Assembly: GCF_020085105.1 (NCBI RefSeq)
Contig: NC_058053.1
Coordinates: 13,378,388-13,442,387 of the forward strand
Reading direction: 5' to 3'
Source: Siniperca chuatsi
Taxonomy: Eukaryota > Chordata > Actinopteri > Centrarchiformes > Sinipercidae
DNA length: 64,000 nucleotides
Shown here: piece after piece, positions 1 to 13,200 of the stretch
Layout of the letters: each line of letters opens with the position of its first letter
Position numbering within the stretch: position 1 is the stretch's first letter
Program-made: the position numbers and the translations under genes
Notes under the pieces: model-generated
Told to the model about the DNA's origin: nothing
What the model saw: the letters and a program-made list of their open reading frames with translations, nothing else
Databases searched by the model: none

Positions 1-393
1 GCTTTCTGCTCTCTTGTGGGGCACCATTATTAAGATCATCTTCACACTAAAAGGAGCAGAAAGTGTCAACCCCAGTTTGATATTTTACTGTACGCTGTTG
101 ACCAATTACGGACTGTACATCAAACAGATTTTCTATATCGGCAAGAAAAAAAAAACAGGTTTATGTCAATGTGCACATGTATCCACAGCTGGACCTAATA
201 TGAAAACTGAATTGGTCTAATTCTACAACAGATGGTTCTGGCTGTTCATGCCATTTACAGCTCGCAAAAAGGAGTTCATAACAAGCACAGAGACGCAACA
301 TCTTCACACCAAGCTCATAAACAAACCTATATGGACCAGAGTCAAAAAATAAAATGTCTTTCCATTAAAACAATGCATCTTAGCAAGTATTTA

Positions 394-411
394 ACACACA
401 CACACACACAT
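394..411. repeat. Short (CA)n run
   Basis: Nine CA units within AT-rich non-coding DNA. Confidence 0.9.
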
Positions 412-1059
412 ACACTGGTTAACACTGGCTATAAGAACACATTACTGAAAGCATGAATACATTACCATCTGCTGCTTTTAATCCCAGACAGTTACAGTAG
501 TGGCATGTTTTGGTAAAAGGATATCATTAATCATGGGTATAATCAGATGACATCAGGTCATGGCCTACTAAGTGTGTTTTCCTCATTATGGTAATATGGA
601 GGAGAGGGGTGTGTTTCCGCTCTGATTTTTTTTCTTTTTTTTTACTTTGACACTTCTTTTTCATGACAACCTACTCCTGATGGAGGAGGAAGGACAAGAT
701 TAGGAGCTTGGACACAACAGCCATCTCTTTCATTGACTATAATCTGATAAATGATCCTCATTAAATAAGAGACTTTGTGATTTTAAACTGAATATCAGAT
801 TTAAATACCAGATTTTAGCAAGTGCGGGCATGCAGTAGTATGAATATACAGTGAGTTTGCTCATCTCTAAAAATATTTTTTTTCTGCGTCATGTTTATGT
901 GCCATCAGATCGTAATTCAAGTCACCCCAACTTCAGTTTATGAATAGACCGAAAGCATTTCTGTGTCAGTAGAAAATAAACCCTGAGGCTATTTACTGTC
1001 TCCTTGATATATGAAGTTTGTGGTTTTGATTGTGTGTGATTATGTTCTGGGAGAATGAC

Positions 1060-1305
1060 CTTTAGTGGCAACCGTATTGTAATATAATGAGGATGTGTCA
1101 GTCGCCAGGAGTACAGTGATGAGACGAGGCCAGGCAACCGGCGTTTAGAGCATCGATCCGCCGGCACCATGAGTATAGAGGAGAATCTGAAATATTTCAA
1201 CGCCTTCTTCTCCCAATATACAGGTGGATGCGAGATCTCATCGAGCTGCTCCAAGGCACTTGAGGCAGCCTGAGCCGTCGAGTACAATAAGAAACAAGAC
1301 AGAGG
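1060..1305. other. Exon-like or conserved non-coding island
   Basis: This GC-richer, high-complexity stretch stands out from AT-rich surroundings. On the plus strand a frame is open from about 1090 to a TGA at 1273; it includes GGCACCATG (a good Kozak context) followed by 34 more codons starting MSIEENLKYFNAFFSQYTGG. A GT donor-like AGAG/GTATAT follows at about 1303. I do not recognise the peptide. The antisense frame is open for 121 codons. It may be a regulatory element, a lncRNA exon or a coding relic. Confidence 0.3.
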
Positions 1306-3266
1306 TATATGGACCCTCCTCTCTGTGATTAATGATGAGCAATAGATCGGTCTGTTTTTCCTGAATCATACACAATAATAGCTATTACATTCATATAAAC
1401 TGTGTACAGTAGCTTTTTTTTTAAATCTTAGCATTTCTTCTGTATTTATTAATTTTTTCAGTAAAACAACATAAACCATGTAGATCTAATATTAGGTGTA
1501 ACTAGAATTATGACAATGTTGTATCATACTAATGATGATGCATGTGGAAAAGATAAAAAACAGTCGGAGCGGAGGTGAAAGGAGAGGTGGTGCAGATTGA
1601 TATGGTGATGGATTCTCTTACCTCCACCTTCTCATTAACTCTGGCCTGGGTAATATGACCTGAGAGAGATTTTCTCCTCCTACTTCAGCCCTAACACTGA
1701 GACTGTAAGCCCTGCTTGGTAAGCCCTATCTCATAAAGCACAATTAAGTGGGCCAATCAGACAGGCTTAAAGTTACTCCTCTGGTGCCTTAACTCCATAA
1801 TTAACCAAAATACATCATCAGCAATGAATCAGCCCCATGGATTTCAATCATAATCATAGTCAATCGTGATGTTGTAATTTGCTGTGACTTTTTCTTCAAG
1901 GACTACTTGGTGTGATTTGAGCTAATAGGATTTAAAATCAATATTTTTTAGTCAGGTTTGGTTTTTCTAAGAAAAAAAAAATCTAAACTACACAAATAAG
2001 AAATCTGATTTAGAGCTGAATGTGATTCTGTGTGTTGGTTGAATGTGATTTGAGTATGTGGTGAATAGTTTATCTCTGGGGTCTGAGCCCTAACTATGGA
2101 AGCAGAGCACCAGTGAATCATTAATCACCAAAGTATTATGGCTCATATCCTTGGACAGCACATTAATTCAGGTGGCTATTAGGCTGCCTTGCAGCCAACC
2201 TTCGAAAAAGGTCCACATTGAAATTCAGTTGACAGTGTACATTGTGCAGAAAGCTAACTATGGTGTTATTGCATCCCAACAATAAGCAAAACAAATTGTA
2301 GATATGAATATAACTAATATACAAGTATATTTAGTGGAAAGGGTGCTGCAACAAAATGTGAACAGTGGACTTCAGTGGGCAGTAGGTGTAATCACTCCAG
2401 ACTGGCACAACAGTCTTCCCTATATTCCTTGTCAATAGAGACAGACGCTCTACCTGTAGATGGAAAATTTAAAAAAAAAAAAGGCTGAAGAAACACCAAT
2501 TAGAAAGGCTCTCTCTCCTGCACTCCCTCAGAAAAGCCAGGCTCCGCTAAAGGTCAGCCTGAAATTTGAATGACAGGGCCAAAGTCTTTTACTCATAATT
2601 TTTGTGTTTGCAATAGATTTCGGAGCAATTCACAGCCTTAAAGGCCTTAAGTGGAACAGCAATTAATTGTAATGAATAATCTGACAAATCTGGTTGACAT
2701 ATGGCCGCTAATACTCCTCCTTTCTAAAGGGAGCAGTGGAGGGATTAGATTACCTCAAATGAAATCTGGGAGCGCTGTGCCATCTGCATGTACAGGGAGA
2801 GGCAGCACACGTAAAACAGGACGTGGGTGGAACCGGGGTCTGCTCCCTGCTGCTCCAGTTCCCTCAACCTCACCAGCAACTGATTTGGGAATAGGGCCTG
2901 TTTTTTTTCTCATCTTATTGAACCAGCTGCCTCTCATGAAGTAAAACGCAATAATGCCGGGCCGTTGCCAAAATCGAACACACCGAGAAAAGTAAACAAA
3001 CATGACAGAAGTGATAAGTGTTGTGCAAACATATAAACAACACCACTGCATCGAGCCATCTGAGCGCAGTGAAGCCATAACTTTATTAAAAGCATTTAAA
3101 AGTATGATGAATTACCATGCCACATATAGAGCTTCACGTCTGTTCATCGTTTTATTTGTAAAGCTACACAAAATATCTTGTAGAGTAGCTTAAGGACATG
3201 AACGATGTATGTAATGAGTGGCCAGCTGAACAATGATAGGAAACCATGAAAAGCCTAGTACATAAG

Positions 3267-3686
3267 CAGTGGTGGAAGAAGTATTCAGATAATTTTGTTA
3301 AGTAAAAGTAGTAATAATACACTATAACAATACACCATTACCAGTAAAAGTACTGCATTCAAAATTTTACTTATGTAAAAGCATGAGCAAGAGGTATTAA
3401 CAACAAAATATACATAAAGTATCAAAAATGGTCATGGTGGAGCTAATATTAACTACTGCATATACTGTTTGGTAGTTACATTTATGACAATGCATCATAT
3501 TTTATAAATTGTTCATGTGTTTTGTAAGTAAAATCCCAATCTGAAAAGTACCTAGTAACTTAAAAGTATGATATTTCCCTCTGGAATGTAGTGGAGTAGA
3601 AAAAAGTCACAGAAAATAGAATTACTCAAGTAAAGTACAAGTACCTCAAAACCTGGGTAAAAGTACTTAGTTACTTTCTACCACTG
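3267..3686. mobile_element. hAT-type MITE (CAGTGGTGGAA ends), second copy
   Basis: Starts CAGTGGTGGAAGAAGTA and ends TACTTTCTACCACTG. The same ACTTAAGTA/AAGTACTT-rich body appears as in the copy at 50082. The flanks TACATAAG (3259-3266) and TACATGGG (3687-3694) agree at six of eight positions, a decayed 8-bp duplication. Confidence 0.8.
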
Positions 3687-4129
3687 TACATGGGCAAGCC
3701 GCATAAATAAAATCAGAAACACCTGCAAAAGACAGGTGCGTCTGTCATTCAGATAAATATGTTATTTTAACTATTGATAGAGCACTGTTACAGTTTCAGG
3801 GTCATTAATATGTCTGAAGTGCTTTAAATAGTGCCAATAATGTAAGAATAGCCTGGTCCTCAGCTCTGTGAAACAATGTATTGCTGGGAGTGTGCTGTCG
3901 TATCAACAGAGCTGATAGGTGTAACGACGTCACGCTGTAAACTCCTGCTAAAAGCCTGAAAAAGAGGCAGCAGGATGTCTATTAACAGCCAGCTGACATA
4001 AGCAACTGGATCAGCACATTCATTTAAAGGGGAAATCCTGTTCTCATAATATACTTTCCCCATTTCTCAGCCTTTGTACGTAATGTGGAGGCCAACATCT
4101 GACTATGTAGTTCACAGCAATATTCATAT

Positions 4130-4790
4130 TTGATAAATGCTTTTGTATGACTATCCTGAAGAACTTAAAGGCATAGTAATACCAGTCACATGCTTGTACG
4201 GGAAATATGAAGCTACAGCTAGCAGCCAACTAACTTAGCTTAGCATAAAGACATGAAACAGGGGGAAACAACTAGCATGGCTCGGCCCAAGGAAATAAAA
4301 TCCACCTACCAGCCGACCTACCTGTCACTAATTAAAACGTTGTATCTCATTTGTTTAATCTGTACAACAACTGAAATGTAAAAAACGACAATTCAGCGTT
4401 TTACATGGGGTTACGTTCCCGACTACTTTTTAGCCGGGACCAATAAGACCAGTAGGTTCCTGGAGTCTTCACTAGTTACCTGGCAACTGGTCCCGTAGAA
4501 ATAGTTTGGCACATAAACCTCAGCAAAAACAGCAAATTGTCATTTTTATACTACGGTTTTTGTACAGATTAAACAAAGATACAATGTGTTAACTAGTGAG
4601 CTTTAGAGGTATTGGCAGGTGGATTTTGTTATCTTTGGCTAGCTGTTTCCCCCTGTTTCCAGTCTTTATGCTAAGCTTAGTTAGCCAGCTGATGGTGGTA
4701 GCTTCATATTTGGCATACAGAAATGACAGTGGTATCTTGGAATCGATCTCAAGAAAGCGCATTTCCCAAAATGTCAAGATAGTCCTTTAA
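4130..4790. repeat. Long palindromic (foldback) repeat, copy 1
   Basis: The two halves are inverted copies: a left arm with AAATATGAAGCTACAGC, AGCTTAGCATAAAGAC and ATCCACCTACCAGC, and a right arm with GGCAGGTGGATTTTGTTA, GTCTTTATGCTAAGC and GTAGCTTCATATTT. The centre holds a GCCGGGAC...GGTCCCG segment. It has no ORF of note. It belongs to the same family as 19815-20963. The class is probably a non-autonomous DNA element; I do not assign a named family. Confidence 0.75.
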
Positions 4791-4792
4791 TG

Positions 4793-4862
4793 GTTGGAGT
4801 CCAACTCTTAAGCTTGGTGGTGTCATGCTCTATCCACTGAGCTAACACCACCACAGACCAAC
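4793..4862 (-). repeat. tRNA-like fragment, probably a SINE head remnant
   Basis: The reverse complement contains TTAGCTCAGTGGATAGAGCA, a good pol III A-box/D-arm match, then a weak B-box-like AGTTGGACTCC. No full cloverleaf with sound acceptor pairing is seen, so I call it a decayed tRNA-derived sequence rather than a working tRNA gene. Confidence 0.4.
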
Positions 4863-7800
4863 TTCAAATACTCTTTTAAGATCACAGACAAATTTTTGTA
4901 AAGGTGTTAACTCTGGTCTGAGAAAAGAGCCAAATTAAGGCACATCACAAAAAACACTGTACAGTTGTAGGCATGCTGTGCGTTTGAAGTCACTGGTGAG
5001 CGGAGGTGGAGATCTAAGACAGTGCATCTGCTCACATCTGCCTTACCAGCACTAATGTGACAAAAACTCACGTAGAAAACACAGACTAATCACCTCATCC
5101 AAATGCAGCGGGTGTCACCTCGCTTATCAGTCACCACTGGCTGCTTTATGATCATCACTTTAACCCCAATGTAACTCTGATAAAGAACGCTGGGTTGGCT
5201 CCATTTACTCAACCTGACAGAGGCAAAAAAACAACAATGCATCCTTTTATTCTTATAAAATGCATTTCGAGTAGATAGTTCAGGAGCCAGGTCTCATATT
5301 TAATTGCAGGAATTGAATAAAGAACGTTTTCCATGAGGTGCTGGTGTGTGGCTAGCATAATTGCCAGGGAACAGGTCTTAATTTAAACCGGGGGGTAATT
5401 ATCATGCAGAGCATACCCACCCAGAATGTTTGCATAACTATCACAAGCGTTTTCATAAATGATGCTTTAATTAGTCTTAATTAGAATTTGTTTAAGTCAG
5501 CAGGGAATGCAGGGCCCGTGAAATGATGTATGTAATAAGCATCAGGGCCCGCTCTGTTTTTTTCCTTACTTGGGGAATAGAGCTGACAAAATCACATCAC
5601 ATTAAATTGATTCAGTCAGAATTAAAATTCTTATGGTATTAATTAAATGGGGGAAGATCTCATTAGCAGGCTGTGTGGTGAGGGAGAGACCCTCTCCGCC
5701 AGCAGATGTGACGGTGTCAGAGCTGCTGTACATGCTCGCCATTAGGGCCCCCAGACAAGGAGAAAGTGAGAGAGGAGAGTGGAGGGAAAGAAGGGAGAAG
5801 CAGAGACGATGTGAGAATGACAGAGGAGGAAAGAGTGGAAAGGAAGAGGTGGATAGAGGGAGAGAAAAGAGAGAATGTGAGGGAGAGAAAGTGAGAATAA
5901 GAGAAAGACAGAACAAGCGGGAGGAAGGCAGTGCGTGGCTGTGGCTCTGGGAGGAGGAGGGGGAGGAGGAGAAGGGGGAGAGCGAGGTGGCAGCATATTA
6001 ATGGGCTGTAGGCTCCTCACCATCTATAGCTTTATTTAGCTTCATTTGGTCTATTTGGCTGGAGGAATTCAATAAGAGGAGAGCTAATGACTTGACCAGA
6101 TACCCTGTTATCAGCACTGATGAGACACCCTCTCTGCTTGACTCTTTATACAGCTACAGTAGTCTAATAGGCCTCTGGAAGATTGCTACCCAGAATACAG
6201 TGCAGACCTCCTCTCTGGAAATACAGAACATGATTGTGCCTCAGGGAGCTTTGCTTCGCTGTTACAGGGCTCACCTGATCCCCTTGTTAGGGAGCTAATA
6301 GCTATTGACACACTTCTTAAGGAACTGAACTGCAGAATAACAATCCAGTTCAGGGGTGTAACTGTACAGAGGATTTCCTCTTTTATCCTAATGTGTTTTC
6401 CAACTTGGCTTTTCATCCCTCAGGTAGCGCATGGTATCATCAGGTCGGCAGATAGTGGGCATGCTGAGCAATAGACACATTGTTGGACCCCCACAGCAGC
6501 TGTCAGTTTGAGTGAACTGAAACCTTGAGCGGACAGAAGAATATGGTAGGGAAAGAAAAAAACACCTAGAGATCATACGTGCTCATAGCAAATTACTATT
6601 TCCTTAGTTGGGTACCATCCAGGATGTTATTGCGCCTATCGTGGGTGGATAGCAGTTATTTTCCTATAAGGTGTCTGTAAATGCAGGTCAGAATATGCTT
6701 CAAGTGTCCTTCAGATTAAATAATACAATACTGTGGATGTTTTATTGACAATAAAGTCAAAATTTCTAAAAGAAATCTCTCAATATCCAAAACGGCTCTG
6801 TAAAACACCTAAGGCCTACAGTATATGAGGCAGGCATTGTAAACACTGGAAACACTGCCCTGTATAGAATCCAATGAAAATGATAATGGAGGAAACAATG
6901 GCCTCAGGCAATGTAGGAGCAACCCAGCACTGCCAATGTTACAAGGCATCACTTTCCCTTTATTAGGAGTAAGCATGACTGTTAGTAGGCCCTGCATAAA
7001 TATTTGGGGTAAATACACAGTATATCATTTTTCTTCACACTTGAATTGCATTATGATTTCCATGCAGACTCAGGTGAACCGGGGTCAGGGGACTAAATTA
7101 AGTGGCTCCTGGAAGCAGCTGCAACGGTTTCTCTCTTTAACCATGCTTGGCTGGTTAAGCTATCAAAAGCCGCTTGTACATGCATCATAAAAAACACTGT
7201 GTGTGTGTTTAAAATTGTATTAAAATGCTGTTGACCCTTAAAATTAGAAAGGGAAACGTGCAACTCTTTGCATGGCAATTATTTCATGTCCATCTAGAGC
7301 ACAGTAGAGTGGGGACGTATGACTGAGGCCCCTTGAAAATTTATTGACAGGCAGGCGGAGAAGTGAGGTGGTTCATTTATGACAATGGGGCGTGATGACA
7401 TCACACCATAAAAGCTCTCCGCAGGGTCAGATGGCATACGCCGCACAGGTTTGAGTCTTTGTGTTTACTATGCATGAATATATAAGATGTAGAGTGGGTC
7501 AGTGGTTGACATTGCTTTCCTGTGATGTATTGTGACATCCGCTGCTTTGCTGTTTTTTTTTTTGAATGCCGAGACTGTTTGACCGCGCGAACTACTGTGG
7601 TTCAGAGTGATGCAAGTTTGAGATCCTTATCCAGCATGAACGGTCCTTTTAAGAAGGAGCTCATTTTATAATATAAATGCTCATTCACTCGTCATTTCTT
7701 TTGGATAAACATTGCCAGTTTGCGCAAGAAAAATCCCTCAAACTGGCTTTCCAAGGTTCATAAAAAGCGTCACTGAAATTTTCTCATGAAACCATACTTC

Positions 7801-9390
7801 TACGTTCAAACTCTAAGGTTGGGTGATATATATACAGGGAGACAACAGACATTTGTCAACTGGTTGAGATGCTGCTTTACTGTTAGCTACCTCTTTAATA
7901 TCTTAGGCTGCATTAGGCCGTTGTGGGCAATGTTGCAAATGAAGGAGCAGGACTTCATGACAATGTTGCAAGATTTTTTGTGTGTGTGACAAATTGCTTT
8001 GATTTGTTGATATTTAATTCAGTAGATTAGGGGGAAAAAACCAAACATCTGGTTTCTCAATTTGATTTCCAGAAAATAAACTGTATCACATTATATACAT
8101 ATATACGTGTATATATAGGTATATAAAATTACATACACCCCAAAGTGTATAACAATATCAGAAAACCTTGTTTATTTTGATGTGCTTTAATAAGCATAAT
8201 AGTTATTCATTATTAATAATTTGTTCTTATATTTTACAGTAAATGGCATACATCAGCCATTTCATTAGCAATGTGCAACATGCTCCTTACAAATTTGGTT
8301 ACTATTCTAAGTGAGTCCAAACTCAATGCTGAAACTGTAAGCACAGGCTATTATGATAATTTAGCTTACTTATAATAATTAGCTGTTGTATATTCATTAG
8401 CCTTCTAATTGGTTAACTCTGGGGACCACCACCAATTCCAGTCAGTCAAATACACTAATGATACACGCACACACACAACAGTTCTCCACACAGAAAGACC
8501 TTGCAGAAGTAACCTCCCCCTGAACTTTTGTAGAGCACTCTCCTTCCAATCACTCCAGCTTTCAATACAGCTGTCAGTTTTGGGCAGAAAAGCAAGCTTT
8601 AACTCTGAATTTGCAGCTTTGTCCTTAGTGAGAGGAGGTACCTATGACATCTGCACTGACATGCTGGAGATAATCCTCCATGTGATTGTCGCACAAATTG
8701 GGGGTCAGCGGCGCTGCAGACGGGGGAATGTGGCAAGGGACACAGAGGAAATGTTCAATCACAGGCCAGCCCATTCGGGAGCCTCCCCTTTCAGCCTCTC
8801 CAGCCTATGGTTCATCTCTCTTTCGTGCTCTCGCTCTCTCTTTCTCTGCCCACAGCTGCCGGGCTTCCACTGGGAGGACGCTGTATTATGGCTGGGTTAA
8901 TTTACTGATTAATATCCAGCCACTAGATCCAGCTTTCCCCAGATGGCCAATTAAAAACTACAACTGGCAGCGCACATAGGCCTGGCAGCAGGTTGCCGTC
9001 GGGCCCAGGGCTGGAGGCTGTGACAGAAGGTGTGGGTCCTGTTTGGGCCCGAATAAGAGCCACGGACTATCTTACTCTTTGACTCTCCAAACCAGAAGGA
9101 CAAACTAAAGCCATAATACTGAGCAGAACAGAGGAGAAACTGGGGCTGCTGAGAGTTTACTTACTGTTGGTATCTACTGATACTGTGTGTAAGTCCACAG
9201 AAACCAAAGCCTTCATGAACAGAAAGTTACAGGTAGCCTACATCTGGAGTTTATCACATGCACATCATTGTACAGTACAATAATTACATTTTAAATTGTG
9301 ATTATGATGGATGGTTGGTACAAAAATGTAATTATCTATAGTTAATATCATAAAATGACAATACTGCAGGTATAATGATAAATGGGTAGT
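4863..9390. other. Gene desert segment with candidate conserved non-coding islands
   Basis: No gene seen. High-complexity unique islands at about 5240-5600 (with TTTAATTAGTCTTAATTAG, homeodomain-type sites) and 8640-9080 (with GGGTTAATTTACTGATTAAT and GGCCAATTAAAAAC) look like candidate enhancers. The polypurine tract at 5755-5995 is listed separately. The regulatory reading is inference from composition only. Confidence 0.3.
5755..5995 (+). repeat. Polypurine (GA-rich) tract, about 240 bp
   Basis: The plus strand is almost entirely A and G (blocks such as AGAGAGGAGAGTGGAGGGAA and GGAGGAGGGGGAGGAGGAG), with a few pyrimidines. Long open frames on both strands (Glu/Arg-rich and Ser/Pro/Leu-rich) follow from the composition and are not genes. 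Non-repetitive in register, so not a simple microsatellite. Confidence 0.85.
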
Positions 9391-10240
9391 TTTCGGTAAC
9401 ACTTGGTTTAAAAAAAGACATTCCAGGAAATAATAATAATGACTTTACCTATTAGTCATATTATTATATTTTGAGTAATTACTCAAACAAAAGGGTAACT
9501 ACCTATAGGGAGTACAAAGAAAATACAAAGAAAATTAAAGGTATGCTAAGAACTGCTTAATAGTATGGAAAAAAGCCCTGTTTACGCCCTATTCATGTGA
9601 ATACTGTATGTAGTGGTATTAACTGAATAGAAAAGGAGATTAGACATAAAGAATGTAGAATGCATGTGATCAAATTATGAAAACTTGTTCACTGTTGACT
9701 TAATCTAACAGTCCTTTCATCTTACATATTGCATAAAATTGTAATTTTTACTTGTACATTTGCATAACATACATTATACAGATGTGAGCTAACCATACAG
9801 TCTTAATCATAGTCAAGTATTTATTAGTAAACAACATGGAATCACTATGTTATACTCACTTCAAGTAAGTGTACATAATTTTTTACCAGCAGTTACAATA
9901 TTACCTTAAATACATGGTAACTACTATATTTTTTAATGTAACATTTTATGTTAGTCAATTCAGGTCATTACTTTTTCTACAACTAATTAATGCATCAAAG
10001 TAAATGTTTGATATTCGATATATTTACCACTATGCCATACAATGTTATTAAATAAAGTTACAGGTACAATTTTGTATCAATAATTACTAAACAAATAACT
10101 AATAAACATTAGTTAATTACTGAATTTATGACATAATTCCCAGTTTTTAATTAGCGATGAGGTACTCTTAATTACTTTGTATATACTATGTAATTATTGT
10201 AATCTAATGTGTTTTTACATATAATGTAACTTATTCTTCA
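9390..10240. other. Very AT-rich tract, possible decayed transposon
   Basis: About 850 bp of high A/T with repeated AGTTAC/TAATTACT words. It opens with TCGGTAACACTTGGTTTA, resembling the GGTAACACTT end of some fish MITEs. I could not find the matching inverted end, so the element call is weak. Confidence 0.25.
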
Positions 10241-13200
10241 CCGTGTATAATTTAATCTAGAATATAAATATTTGACATAAATAATATCTGAATACAAACT
10301 GTGCCATATAACCTTAAAAGCGTCTTTCCTACATTTCCACTGCAAGCTGTCTGTAATACAATCAAGCCTGTGATGGAGCAGTCTTAATTTCACTGTAATA
10401 ACCCTCACATTATGAGACACTGCTATATTTAGATGGAGGCCATTTGAATACAGGTCTTGTCTTAATACTGACACAAACCTTATAAATGGGATAGGGTCAC
10501 CATGGAAACACTGCAAATACAATAACTGCTGCTGCTCTGAGAGGAAGGGTAATTAATAACTGAATTACAGAACAGAGATAGAAAGCCAGACAGACCCATG
10601 CAGCTTCTTAGTCCCTTGATAAAGGAGAGTTTAATACAAACAGTTGTACTTCTACTGGGTCAGCTAAACCAGGGATATCTGGGCCATCTCTGTTCAAAGA
10701 GAAAAAGGCCACGAACAGAATTGATGGCCCATTTCATTATGTAATTGCCTCTTTAACTTCCCTGTTCTGAGCAATCGCTCTTTAAACTCAAGCTCAAGGT
10801 AATATATGCAGAGATATGAGGGTAGTCTCACAGACAGATAATTCAGTAAATAGCTGTAATCTTTGCATCACCTTTAACCACCCCAGAGCTGGCTAATATG
10901 TCATCTTAAAACCGTGCAGTGCTAGAAATGAGGTGCGGTACATAAAAAAACTGGTCTGCTACAGAGAAGAGTTGTACATCAACACAGGCCCAAGCTGAAG
11001 CCTCCAGGATCGCACAGCCTGGTGTAGGAAGCTGCTGCTGCTGTGGATATCAAAAGTGTGGTCCGGTGGCGGAACAAGGCTCCAGACAGCCTTTAAGCTG
11101 CCACCCTCAGTGTCGGGGTACAAGGAGCACAAAGCTGGAGATGATTACCTACAAGAGAGTGATGCTTCCTGCCCTCCAACCCTTGAACTTAAGGTGTACC
11201 CTACATAGAATCAAAGTAAACACCAAGCCCCTGTTCAGAGCCTCTGAAGTGGGTAGATGTGAGAACACAACACGAGTGACCCGCTTCCTTTCATTTCCCT
11301 CTTCATAAAGATCCCACAAATGAAAAAAAGAATGCGACGCAACACACAAAGCAGTGGTGGGAAGGCTGCGCTCTTATTGAAGGGTCAGTAGTAGGATCAC
11401 TGGGAGAAGGTCACCAAAGAGCCCAAATTCACACCCCATAATTGAGTAACAGGGGTCGCTGATTACAAGACGAGCAGCATAGAGGAACACGGGACAGTGG
11501 TTGGAGCTGCGCTCACTTCTGGCTGTACTGAAAAACAAGACAAAGCACTCAAAGAGGGCTCTGGAAAGACAGAATATTGGATGATCTTCCTAGGTCCACC
11601 ACTGTGATAAAGAATGAAGACTTAATTAACTGAACAGCCGGATCTAACAAGAACCACTATATCAGAGAGACAGAGAGAGAGAATTCCCTTTATGTAATTA
11701 GATCAATTGGGCATGAAGTGAAGAGGCTTCATCCAAGAGCAGTGTGTGGTTTTGAAGTGGGATCACTGACTGAGGTTTGATTACCTTTTGATTGTTAATG
11801 CAAAATTGGATTGAGCCACAACAGTATAAATCCCTTATTTTCTAATTAAGAGTTTGGAGGATTGTTTTGTGCTTATTTTTCAATGACTGATACGTGCGTG
11901 AATCTTAGTTTTAAGAAAAGCTTGACCTTAATGTGCATCATAAATAGTTTTTATAGCAAATGTGCTTGTCACGTTGAAATCATTAGAGCTAATTAATGGC
12001 TTCTCTGATAATTCACCTGAGTGCTTTATGTTCACTTATTCGGCCTATAAATTACCTTTAGAAGGACTTGTTCCCTTGTCATTTCAAAACAGGGCTTTTT
12101 AGCTGAGGCTCTATGAGATTGTTTGTAAAATGTCCATTTGAACAAAAATTTTAAATAACTGTAGGGAAAAAAACATACAAAGAAACAAACAATTATCCTG
12201 GAAGTGCTACCAAAGCAATAAATCTCTTAATTATTTCACTACTGTTTGGCTGAGAGAGTACCTCGTCTCTTAGATAAGGACCCAGAGTCAGAGGCTGGTC
12301 CCAGCATGAGGGTCCCCAGGGAGGGGATAGTTCTGTGGCCCAGTGGAGCAGTAGAGTGCCTCTGTCTGTGTCTGTCTCTACACCTCCAGTCACAGACAGA
12401 GGACGTGCGTGAGGGATGGGCCTCATCGTCCAGGGGAAACGGCTTGTGTCGGCCGCCCACATTGCGCCTCCTCTGTGTGAAATTGGCTGAGAGGATGTAG
12501 ACATATTCCACGCACTGATCCATGGCTGAGTATAAACAAGAGAGGATCTCGCTTTCACTCCTAGAAGGTCAGGAAGCTTCCCCGTGAAACAGTAAGTGAC
12601 ACTGCCTCTTCTGCGCTGGCTAACAGTCTGACCGGTGGAATTTGACCCTCCCTTCCCCACCTCCCCCTCCGCCGTCACCCCTCTGTGAGGGTGTCCTGTG
12701 TACAACCAATTCTTCCACTCTCAGTGGGGTGCACTGATATTTAGTTGCTGGGTATGCCAACTTAATCAACAATTCCAAGGACAGATACTCAAATTCACAT
12801 TGAGGGCAGACAAAGCATTCAGCCTGTGACTGAAGATCCATGACCAGCTGGAAACACCTGTAATATCTACCATCTAAACGCAACTCTGAGTCATATATCA
12901 GATAGACAGATGGGAAAATAAAAAAAACACATGTTAGATCCTCATCTCACCACCAACAATGTCCGCTTGAGACAGAGGCATTGGATCTGTGTATGAAATC
13001 TGATTGCGGCTGCACTAAAATGGACTGGGGAAGGCATGAATGTAATTAAAGTGGCTGACACTTTTATGCTGGGTAATGGGAGTCCAGGGCCCAGCTATTC
13101 CCTGACGAGCTCCCCTCACAGTATGGAGTACATTTTAATACCACCCTGCACAATGACTTAAATGCAACTCTCAAGGCCTTCGTGGAGATGTAATATTGAT

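Larger units (their letters stand above)
1..3258. other. Gene desert, left edge
   Basis: No coding exon is supported. Contents are AT-rich unique DNA, the short (CA)n at 394-411 and the island at 1060-1305. Short frames here are at chance length. Confidence 0.6.

Noticed and set aside
4793-4862. Possible minus-strand tRNA gene
   Set aside because: Only the D-arm/A-box is convincing; the anticodon arm and acceptor stem do not fold.
5602-6023. Glu/Arg-rich (+) and Ser/Pro/Leu-rich (-) frames of 93-122 codons
   Set aside because: Explained by the polypurine tract, which lacks stops by composition; no family resemblance.
8409-8900. 163-codon plus-strand frame
   Set aside because: Longest frame in the desert, but with no recognisable domain, low-complexity Ser/Leu content at its end, no splice context, and overlap with a likely non-coding island.
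12193-12705. 170-codon minus-strand frame
   Set aside because: Three overlapping frames on both strands are open at once, as expected for a GC-richer stretch; no family resemblance and no clear exon borders.
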